The notes beneath the pieces are model-generated. The model was not told the DNA's origin. It did no database searches and saw nothing but the letters and a program-made list of their open reading frames with translations. The position numbers and the translations under genes were made by a program. Below are positions 38,886-49,000 of a DNA stretch of 64,000 nucleotides, in pieces (the stretch's first letter is position 1; each line of letters opens with the position of its first letter). The DNA is from Scleropages formosus (taxonomy: Eukaryota; Chordata; Actinopteri; Osteoglossiformes; Osteoglossidae). The DNA is taken from assembly GCF_900964775.1 (NCBI RefSeq), contig NC_041813.1:30399105-30463104 (forward strand), written 5' to 3'.

Positions 38886-39968
38886 CGAGAACACGGTAAT
38901 AAAACACACATGAGGTTTGCGCTCGATCACAGAAAGATGTAGAAAAAAAGAGGACAAGGCGGCAACGACGACGACGTTCTGGTCTTCTGACAGGGAGGTG
39001 AAGAAGCTGACGGACAAAACCCGGCGTACTGAAAGAAGCCGAATGCAATCCAAGGCATGATGGGAAATATCTGCCGGGGGGCGCGCCCGTGTGCGCGTTT
39101 GCGTCCGTGCCGACCGTTGAGAGACGTACCCTTTCCAAGTGGCCAGTGTCACAAGGCAGAGACGGCGGGGCGCCGCAACATCGGGCGTCGTCCCTGGAGC
39201 CGTGTGCGAGGTGGCGGGGCGGGGGTCCGGGGGGGGCGCCTCCACCCTGCGTAAGGTTACCGGCCACACCGCCCCCTGCCGGCACGTGACCGGGGTTTGG
39301 GAATTCTCCCGTGACACCAGCACCACACGTGCATTTAAAAATAGAGCAAAACGAAGACACAAGAAGTTCAGCGACTGACCTTTGCTTTGCTCATCGGCTC
39401 TTTAATATACATTTCAATGACCTTCGCACATCGCAGAGCGGAGCGGCGCAGAGCGGCGCACGGCCCCTCGCACCAAAAGCTGAAAGTGGCACCGAACCCA
39501 CTCGACGCAGCGGCGAAACGCAACCTACCGCAGGCCTGTCGCACGTACCTAAACCGCTGCTCCGACACGCAGCTGACGCAAACGGCACGCGGCGCTCCTC
39601 TACTCGTCAAGTCCGCTCGGCGCGCTTGGGTTCGAGCGTCGACGGAAAGGACGACGAGCACCTCGTAGCGGTCTGCCGGGGAGGGGACGTCGTGCGAGAC
39701 GTCTCGAGAGCGGCTCGTCTTTCCAGGGACACGCAAGGTAAACTAGGTGAGGGTCGCAATGAGGATGCACTAAGTGAGCCTTGTATAAAAAAAAAAAAAC
39801 ATTATATTTTTAGGGATTATTTGCCACCCGCGGGTCGACCCGACTCTCAAACTACCGTTTCTTCGCTCTTGGGTTCCGGCTGAGGACAAGGTAACACGTC
39901 CACACGGGTATTACTTTACTCCACCGCCTCCTGCCGCCGTCGCGGACTACCCGCTACCGCCGGCTCGA
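38886..39968. other. Intergenic and likely 3' UTR of melanoregulin-like gene
   Basis: GC-rich. ATTAAA on the minus strand (39,401-39,406) could be the poly(A) signal of the melanoregulin-like gene; a 12-base A run lies at 39,789-39,800. The 271-codon minus frame at 38,545-39,360 covers the SINE-D and is not a gene. Confidence 0.4.
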
Positions 39969-42355
39969 TCACTCGACAAAGGGCTCGACGTACAAGGCGC
40001 CGTCGTCGCTGTCGTCGGCCTCCTTTCCGCTCTGCTCCTCGTCGCCGAGCCGCTCTTCCTCCTCGCCTGCAGAGAGATCCCGGACGACCCGGGAGAAAAG
40101 GAGCGGCAGGGTAGCGCTGGGCTCCTCCTCCTCCACACCCTCCTCGCCTTTGGGGTAGAAGCGGCGCGCCTTCTTCACGAAGTCTTCCGCCACGTCCAGG
40201 TAGATCAGGCGGTCCTGAGGCGGGGGAGAAAGAGCGCAGACGGTTGACGTTCGTCATCCTTTCTTAATCAACACTGCTGCTTCATTGCACGGTCCAGGTG
40301 GTCCAGAGTCTACGAAGGTACAGGGTGGGAGACGGGGTACACCCTAGATAACAGACACACACGCACACACACACACACACACCAGGCAATTTAGAATCAC
40401 CGATCCACCTGAAACACATCTTTAGACTGTGGGAGGAAACCAGAGCACCCAGTGGGAGGAAACAACACGGGGAAAGCATGCATACTCCATCCACACTGAG
40501 CCTGATTCAAACAAACCCCGAAACCAAGAGCCCAAAGGCTGCGAGGCTCCGGTGCTACCCGCTGTGCCACAGCTCAGCCCCGACACACTGCCAATAACAG
40601 GAAATTCAGGAAAGGAACCCCTCCCCCCACCACACTCACCAGGATGAAAAGGTATCGCTCAGGCGGCGGCCCTTTGCTGTTGAAGATGGAGGTTTCCGAG
40701 TGCAGGGCGTGCAGCAGGGTGCGGGCGGCGGGCGCGTTGCGCATGCGGTCGTAGGACGCGCTGGCCGACACCGTCAGCAGGGACTCCGCCTCCGCCATGA
40801 ACCCTGTGCCAGAGGAGCCGCACACGTTACCCGTCACACTCCCGAAGCGGCGCGTTTCGCAGCGGTCGCTTCGCGGATCCGCCGTCCCTCCCTCACAAGT
40901 GTACCGACACGGCATATCGGTCAAAAGTACGAGTCCGCCTGGACAACGTCGCCTCTCTGGGACAAAGTGGACAAAAGGGGGAAAGCGGCGGCTCACGAGG
41001 CGCCTCCTTTCCAGATCGGACTTGGAGAACGAAACCCGGCTTCCGGCAAACGGACTCTGGACGCTTGACCGCTATTCAACGTCCACGAGCGACCTCGCTC
41101 GTACCCTTTATACTCGGACAACGTGCAGGATTAGAGCTCACTGTGCATTGGCTACCAACAGCTCGGTGCCGCGAACGCAGCGTTCGGTGTCCGGCATGCT
41201 CTCCGGCTCATTCCCTCACCCAGGTTCTCCAGAATGAGCTTCCACTTCTCCTTGACGCCGCGGCGCACCTGCCGCATGGCCTGGATGTCCACGCTGAGGC
41301 GCCGGTACTCCTGTGTCCCGGGGAAAGATGGAAAACCCTTGTTTTAGGCAATCAAAAGTTCACGCAAACTCAAGACGGGACGACGAAGGAAGCCCCGAAA
41401 GTCCGTCTGTCCGTCGACCCATCTGTGCCTCCGTGATCGGTAACCGTCCAGCGCAGGGTCGTGGTAGTCGGGAGCCTATCCTGGAAGCATATGATATGAG
41501 GCGGGGTACATGCTGCACAGAAGGTCCGGTTATCAGGGCCAGTCTCACACACACATGCTGTGGGCCATTCAGAGTTGCCAGTTCACCTGGAACACAAGTT
41601 TTTGGAGGAAACTCTGCCTTTATATTATGGAGCAAAAGTGCGAATTGGACCTTAAGGTGGAAACGAGCCGAATCGCGGCCGTCGACGTGCCGCTGGTCCA
41701 CAGCGCCATCGTGTGGCCGTTGCCGACAACTTTTTGCATTTTCCCCACTGCGTATCCACCTATGCCCCCTCCGTGTGTGTGCGCGTGCGTGAGAGAGTGT
41801 CTTTTTCCAGAAAATTCCGCCCTGGCCCCGGCGCCCCTGACCTGCGATCCCCTGCGCGCCCTGGAGCGGGACTGCAGCAGGTTGTAGAGGGCGCGGTCGT
41901 CGTCTCTCTCCGAGTGACTGGGGTCCCCTGGCTCGCTCCACAGGTTCGTCTCCTGGTCGCGGCGCCTCTTGGCCTCGCGGTCAAAGTACTGCAGGGTCTC
42001 GCTGCACAAAACCGCCCAAACACACGGCAACCGTGACAGGGGGTCAACGGTAATTGCGCGTAGGAGTCGCATCGCCCGCGAGGACCGTGTTGGGGGCTCG
42101 GCGGTGTCGGCGCGAACCGCTGCGTGACCGCGCGCCGAGGCGTCGGCGAACGCTCGACTTGCCCCTTGGGCTCCCGCCATGCGTCGGTGCACTTGTGGGA
42201 GAGCGTGGCGCGGCGCGGCGCGCGAGGGCTCTGCGGAGCCCGTACCTCAGTAACGGCGTCTTCTCCTCCTCCCGGTCGACGGCATCGTCGTCGTCGTCGG
42301 CGCAGCAGCAGCAGCAGCAGAAGCGAGCGCAGAATCTTCGGAAGGACGCCCCCAT
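39969..42355 (-). CDS. Melanoregulin-like protein
   Basis: Five-exon gene, complete, all junctions GT-AG and in phase: 42,355-42,246; 42,001-41,842; 41,310-41,220; 40,803-40,640; 40,214-39,969. The product is 256 residues (human MREG 214). Melanoregulin is a membrane-anchored cargo-sorting factor that supports retrograde melanosome transport and membrane fusion. Family landmarks: N-terminal 'MGASFRRFCARF' with six Cys in a row (palmitoylation cluster, human CCCC) and 'KTPLL'; 'NLWSEPGDPSHSERDDDR' (human 'NLWSMPHDVSHTEADDDR'), then 'ALYNLL'; 'MRQVRRGVKEKWKLILENLG' (human 'LRQVRREVRNRWKCILEDLG'); 'EAESLLTVS'; 'ETSIFNS'; 'ERYLFILDRLIYLDVAEDF'; 'ARRFYPK'. The acidic tail after about residue 195 is longer than in human. 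Human MREG is on chromosome 2, so this is probably a paralog. Gly2 could be myristoylated (inference). Confidence 0.95.
40300..40575 (-). repeat. SINE-D copy inside melanoregulin-like intron
   Basis: Reverse element within the last intron. A CA microsatellite (40,350-40,382), 'gtgggaggaaaccagagcac' and 'aaagcatgcatactccatcc' are the reversed body; 'ctacccgctgtgccacagct' is the head. Confidence 0.65.
41430..41600 (-). repeat. SINE-D 3' fragment in melanoregulin-like intron
   Basis: 'agcgcagggtcgtggtagtc', 'gggagcctatcctggaagca' and 'acacatgctgtgggccattc' match the family 3' module; the head is absent. It lies in the second intron. Confidence 0.5.
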
Positions 42356-42359
42356 CACG

Positions 42360-43339
42360 AGCGCGGGGGTGTCATCGGACGACGCGGGGAGAGGAGGGAG
42401 CCGAAGAGCGCCGCGAATGGGCGGAAAGGGAGCAGCCTTCTCTCGCTTCTCTCACGCAGCCGGCAGCGAGAAGCCGCTCAGCTTACCGGGGGCAGCGGGG
42501 TGGAGGGGCTGAGGGGCTGAGGCCGCTAAAGAGGCTTGTCCCGATTCCTTCAAGGTCACAGAGCGCAAAGTTCAGCCCGGCGGCTCCGTGCCCAGACCAA
42601 ACACACACACGCGCACGCGCTAGCAGCGGTGCGCCAACCTTGGCGAGGGTTGACGCATCCAGGGAAGGGTCACGGGTTAAAGGGGTCAAAACAGGACTGA
42701 CCTGCTCCGGCTCGTCGCAGGCTGTCCGTCGACGGAGGGCGTGCAACACGCTCCTCGGCTTCTTCCGCAGCCCGGCTTTCCCGGGGAGTAAACGCGAGCT
42801 CCTCTTCGGGGGCCCGACACCATCGAGCCCGTCGCAGCTGGTTTCGCGAGGACGGAGGAGATGCGACTCGAGCTGCTCGCCGGAATGAGGCGGCGCACGG
42901 ATGCGAACGCCCTCGCGGCGAAGCGACCTCCGAGCCCTCGCGACATACCGCAGCGCGTCATGTGAACGGCGCCCGGCCTCCGACGTCTCGCAAGCGCTCG
43001 CCGCAGGCGGCGGCTAAGGACACGCAGTTTCGGGGAGACGCCCGGGAACAAACATCTCCGAGGGCAGGTCGCTCTTGCGAGTCGTACGAAAGTTATCTGA
43101 GACGTCTTCTGTGGCTCCGTGTAATTCGTTCCCCGCAACAGACGATATCTGTTCAAAAGGCCCTCGGGTCAACGCGCAACTGGGTAACTGGAGTTTATTT
43201 ATAAAATGAAATACACAGATTTATGGGAATGTTTGCTTGCACAATGTGAGCTGCGTCAAAACACTGAGATAAGATGCGGTCAGACAGACTTCTCACTAGT
43301 AGAGTAACATGAGGTAATATCAAGGTATCTGGGTCTTCC
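42360..43339. other. Intergenic, very CpG-rich
   Basis: CpG-dense sequence directly upstream of the melanoregulin-like ATG and plausibly its promoter (42,360-43,100). Long chance frames occur on both strands (254 codons at 42,124-42,888 is antisense to exon 1 at its start). Confidence 0.45.
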
Positions 43340-43745
43340 TGCGGGACAGCTACGGTTCGACCGGCGGTGCAGCCGCTAACGGTCTTGCCCCGGACCTCGC
43401 GGGATGCGGTTCGGATGCGGGTTTGAACCTGGTGTAGCCCGTGTGCCGTTTGCATGCTCTTCCCCCGTTCGTGCGGGTTTCCTCCCGGTGCTCTGGTTTC
43501 CTCCCACAGGCCGAAGACGTGTTTCGGGGGGGCCGACAGCTCGAAATTTCCTTTAGCGTGTATTCGTGCGCGTGAAAGACAGAGAAAGATGGAGAGTGAG
43601 AAAGAGACGGTCCTGTGATGGACTGGCAGCCCGCCCAGGGCGTACCTGACCTCATCACGCCTTTTGCTTCCAGATTAGGTTCCGGACCACAGGGACCCAG
43701 CCACGGACCAGCGGTTATTGCTAACGAATGCATGGATGGACGGTT
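43340..43745 (+). repeat. SINE-D copy
   Basis: Forward copy with B-box region 'gcgggtttgaacctggtgta', body 'ctctggtttcctcccacagg', 'gtgatggactggcagcccgc', 'gattaggttccggaccacag' and end 'gcggttattgctaacgaatg' plus 'catggatgga'. Confidence 0.75.
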
Positions 43746-46081
43746 CACTTGACTTACGGAGAGGTGGCAAAACGTGGGTTACAGAGAAAGTGAAGTAATG
43801 TGAAGTGGAACTGGGTTCGAGACCTCTTTGAAGGAAGCAAAGGGAAGCAGCCCTTCCGCAAAAACGGATCTCCGAACCACACGGGCTCACCGTGGGGAAC
43901 ATCATGGGATGTCACCTTTTCGTGCCGAGCTCACCCCTTAATAGCCGTTGCACCCTCACCCATTCCCGCAGCGAATGCCTTCATTACTTGATGATGTCGA
44001 TGGTAAAGAAGCAGGTCCGGCCAACAGTTCACGGTACGAGCTACTGAAGCAACTACCTGGCAGCTACACGACCGAAGTCCAACCGCACTCCTCATCTGGG
44101 CAAATCAAAAGTATAACGGTGCAACCAAAAAAAAAAAAGTTTCAAATGGAAAAATATTTTCAGTTTCTAAGCATACGAATACCAGTGACTCATTTTACTG
44201 CTGCTTGGCCTGTGAAACAAGGCCGGTATTGAAGGTCCGTTCCACTGCGGTCCAGGAGTCACAAGAGCCCGTGTGTGTGTGCGTGCGTGAGTGATCCGGA
44301 ACATGCCGGAGAGCTTTTCTCACTCTGCTGGTGGTTGGGCAGCGATGGGGGATGGGGAGCGCGGCTCGGGAGGCTGCGCCGGGCCGCTCCGAGAGCCGGA
44401 GCCGGACGCGACGCGGCGAGACCCGAGCGCCCGCTTTCTGCTCGGAGGCGGCACCCGGTGTTCGTGGGGGACGCACGACGTCCAAGTGACAAGTCACATG
44501 GCGTTAGCATGACCATCACGAGCACCGAAATTCACCGACTTCTGTTACGAACCTGTCGACTCTCATTCTTCGTCTCGGCATCAGAAACAGCAAAAACAAA
44601 GAGCAAGTGAAAAATAAAAAGAAATACCAGGACGCACAGAAATATAAATAAGAAAACAAAAAATGTGAATAAATGAAATAGACACACGCACGAGGAGATG
44701 CACACCAGACATCCTGAGACGTGACGCAACGGACCCCTGATCTTGGAAATAAATGCCATACGAATCTGTGCAGCACAGTTTTCGATGCTCGGTATTGACA
44801 TGTGTATTTATTCAACAACACCTAATTACAAACTTTTTAAAAGTTGTTTTTTTTTTTTTTTTTTTTTTTTTTTAGTTTAATAACACAGATGTGGACGGTG
44901 GATCCAGCCAGTGGCTCATGACACAAACACACAAACACACAGACACACAAACTGGCCACCCAGCCTCGTCTTCAGCACTTTCTGTTGCTCCATGTTCATG
45001 TTTGACAAACATTTACATAAAACCCATACATTCATGTTACCTTTGTGGGAAAAATTATTATTATTATTATGTTTTGGAAGAACAATAATTATATGACTCA
45101 GGCAAAGGGAATTGTTACATTGTCTGTCTGATTCAAGAATCCAACTGAGCGCAGATTTCTGTCCTGTTTTCCCGATATTCTGCATCCGTCCGGTCCGAAG
45201 GGACGAAACTAGAAGGAAAAACACAACAATGTCTATAAGCGCGACCGGAAACATACTGGCCATTTACCACAAATGTCAAAATAGTAAAAAAATGTGGCAA
45301 ATTAAAAAAAAAAAAACCGAATAACATTTTTCTTTAAAAGGCTACGCTGCTACTCAACGATTTCACGCAAGTTCGCCGTGTTCAATGTGGTAAAACCGTA
45401 ATGCAGCAAAAAGAAAACGACAAAATTGCGAAGAGCAAAAAAACCACTGGAAAGAAAACTGGCATTTGCCGCCTGTCCTGAGAACTCGGGAGGACACATG
45501 CGCTCTCACATGACTGGACGGAGCGCCGCAAAGGGGTCCTTTTCCCATCGTGTGTGCTTCCGCAAATCAGTGCCGCCCGCGGTAATTGCGAGTTTCAACA
45601 CACACACACACACACACACACACCTTTAATCTCGGACATGAACTCAGGTGCTGCTGACATGCACTCCGCAATTCGGACAGGAGGTTTCGTTCTGATTTTT
45701 TTCCCCGATTTGTTTGGACACGAGAGGCGTTACAGCGAATGTCGTCTTTTTCCCCCCTTAACCAAATATTTGCCCCAAAAACAGGGCGAGTCCTCAAGGT
45801 TCCCCAACTTCCAGGAAAAGCATCTTTGCGCAGGTTGCAGGTTTCGAGCCCCCTGGGGTTCGAGCGCTTCGCCCCCTAGTGGTGAGCCGTGAGAACAGCA
45901 GCACGGCTGGAGTAAGGGCACCGAGAGGAGCGCCGGCGAAGCGCCACCGTACGTCGCAAGCGGACGACGACGCTCCCGGCGCGGAGACCGGTGCGAACGT
46001 CCGTCTCCGAGAGCGATCGACGGCGCTCGAAAGCCATTCTCTCCGAGCTCCTCTCCACGGGACCGGCGGACACGCGACCCC
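43746..46081. other. Intergenic between stard3 and melanoregulin-like gene
   Basis: Mixed composition with an AT-rich island (44,560-45,420). A run of 27 T lies at 44,847-44,873 and a CA microsatellite at 45,599-45,623. The 3' UTR of stard3 should extend into the right end (ATTAAA on the minus strand at 45,627-45,632 is possible). No gene recognised. Confidence 0.45.
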
Positions 46082-49000
46082 TTAACCTGCGCTCAGCTTC
46101 AGCCGGCCTTCCTGCACGCCGGAGGGGTGGCGAGGCGCCGACGGCCGGAACGCCGCCTCCCGAGCAGCAGTGGAGCGACGTCCCTCTCGGCGGGCCGACC
46201 GCAGCTCGCCGACGCGCTGCCGCAAGCGGCCCACGAACTCGAACGCGGTGGCAGCCGTTCTCCGGTCGATGAGGTAGCGGGGCAGTCGGCCCTGGATGGA
46301 GCGCGGAGGGTCAGGGATCCTCGTTCGAGAGGAAACGACACACGCCCACATGCGCGGAGGGAGGGAGCTCACCTTAAGGTCTGTGTTGAGAACCCAAATG
46401 AAGGTGCACACGGACAGGTTGCTGCTGGATTTGAGCACCACGAACCCCCCTGGACCGTTCTCGCCCCTGAAGATATCGGAGGGGGTTAGAAAAGAATCAC
46501 CGGATGCGTTGATGTTTTTGCTCACTTTTGACGAGTAGGTGAGAAGCCGAGCTACTCCGAAGCGAGGACGGAAGGAGCTCGCCTGATATAGCGGCCGTGG
46601 GGGCGTCTCGCCTCGTGGACGGCGGCCATCCCCGCCGACAGGTAGCGGTCGCGCCGGCGCTCCACCCGCCGCGCGTTCACAAAGTCCCTGCGATACGGTG
46701 GGACGAGGGTTGCTTTTGCTCAGCCCTGGCTGAAGCGAACGCCTGTCTCGCGCCCTCACGCACGCAGAGGGGCGGCCAGGATCGTGTGCCGCAGGCTATT
46801 CCGAGACTTGTCCCGGCACACGTGCAGAGTAAAACCGGGGTACGCGCACACTGTACATTCGGCACAATGTAGCGGTGTCACCTGGGGGAGACGACGCCCC
46901 CTGCTGCCCCTGCAGAGACGTCGTACGAGACGAGAGCGCTGTCGTCCACACGCTGCAGGATCTAGGATGGACACGCACACAGAGCTGAATGGCACGCAGT
47001 GATGATGTTGACAGGACTCTTAGCATCAGGACTTTTTCCTAACTGTCACACTTGTACTTAGGTTTCCTAAGGACGTATTTCTGCTCCAGCGCTGTTTTCG
47101 CTGCTTGTTACGTTCATTTACTCATCTGACACCCCTTACACTGGTAACCTGCTTACAGCAATTTCCTCGCTTTAACAGCGGGGCGACGGTTAGCGGGGCA
47201 ATTGAGGGAAGCGCCTTGATCAAGGGTACTACTGCAGGAGATGGGATTCGAACCCGTGAGCACCAAATGAGCCCAGAGGTGGAAACCCTGACCCCACGTG
47301 TTGTCGGAACGTCCGAAGACCGCCAGCTTTGGTTTTCCGTTCCCGACATCCCCCAGCGCGCTGCCAAAAAGCGTCAGGACGACGACGGAGGGGAAGATCA
47401 CCTCGCAGGCGGAGACGGTTTTGTTCCACTGCGCCATCTTCTCCGGCTGCAGGATGATCTCCCGGTACAAAAGCTCGGCGGGACGCCGCACTAAGGCCTG
47501 GCAACAGACGGCGACGTCAGCGGACCGATCCCTTGCGCGCGAGGCCGAGGCCCGCGGAAGAGGATGGAGCGACGCACCTTGAGGATGAAGGTCTTGCCAA
47601 AAAACGGGATGCGCAGCGTGCACACGGCATCACCTCGATCCTACGAACAGCGGCAAAGACAACGGCGCTGATCTCGCGCACAGGTGAGCTGACAAACTGC
47701 TCTAAAGGAGTCACCACGCTTGACGGGAGACCTTGGAACAGCGTCCGTCCTCGTGGGGTCATATCCTTCGAAAGTATCCACTCGAGTTCAGCGAAACGCG
47801 ACCTCACACGCACACACGAGCGGTACACTCGCCCTCCTCCTGTGCCAGGATGTACTCCAGCGGCACCACGGCCTCCCGGCCCTGGCGCACGTCCCTGTCC
47901 CCGGAGATCGCCCGTCCTTCGCGGAACGTGCTTTATTACGGAGGAAAAGGCAAAAAAGCACCGTGGACTGACAGCAGAGCGTGAACCAACTCCTTGTTTG
48001 TTAACCGAGGGCCTCACCTGCTCCGTATTCGCCCCGCGTCCAAGTCCCTCTTCGTCCGGCTCCTCCTCAGACCCCGCCATCGACACCGGCGTAAGAAATC
48101 GGGCGTTACCGAAAGCAGCATCTGCAGGCGGTCTCGTCCAAGAGCCGTCTTGGTTCCCGCAGCAAAGGTGGAGGAGGGGGGAGGGGGGTTCGCGCCGTAC
48201 CTGCCAGGGACTCGGGCGGAGAGTAAAACGGGACCGAGGATGCGGCACGGGGCCGGGATCGCGCGATGCGCTCGGTACTCGCAGGTACGCTGAAGGGCAC
48301 GAGGCGCCGGGCTACCACACTTGTTGGAAGAGGCGAATGCAGATGTAGGTCCCATCTGCCCGTTACCTTCAAGATGTCCTCCGTCCAGCATCGTTTCATC
48401 AAAAACTTGTAGCTACTTAGCAAAGCGATCAGAGCCGCTGCCTCTGGCAAAGCATGAAGGTCTGAATCCCACCTCCTGCTCTAGTTCCTTTGAGCAAGGT
48501 TCTTACAAGCGGGTAAATAACTGTAAGCCGATGCAGAGAAGAGTGTCACCTATGGGAGGACATGAACCGATGGAAGTTTCACACCTCTCTCGAGGGTCCA
48601 ACAGCAGCGACCCCCTGAGCCACGGATTCCTCGCTCACCCCGCTCTTCCTCGGCCTCCCGGGAAAAGACCTCGAAGTCCAGGAACCTCGTCTCCAGCCAG
48701 GACACGATGAAGGAGGAAATGGGCGAGACGAAGCCAACGGCATTCCGGAACAGGAGCTGCGTGCAGACACGGAGTTGGCGTCCCAGCCGCACGGACAAAC
48801 GCTCGTGACGCAACTCGGATGTCGCGGATCCCTCCGGAAACTCACTTTGGCGCAGGTGACTTTGCCAATGAGGAAGGAGGTCGTCACAAGAGAGGTGATC
48901 CGGGAACAAGGTGGAGGCAGGAAGGCGCTGGGTTTATGATGCAATCAACAGAAAGGTCAAAAGCTTTCTGTCAATGGACAAAGCCCCCCCCCCACCCCCC

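Noticed and set aside
38545-39360. 271-codon minus-strand open frame
   Set aside because: Covers a SINE-D and a TG microsatellite; translation contains a His-Thr repeat from the microsatellite.
42124-42888. 254-codon plus-strand open frame
   Set aside because: Begins antisense to melanoregulin-like exon 1 and continues in CpG-rich DNA; no domain.
47533-48348. 271-codon plus-strand open frame
   Set aside because: Antisense to stard3 exons, explained by GC-rich composition.
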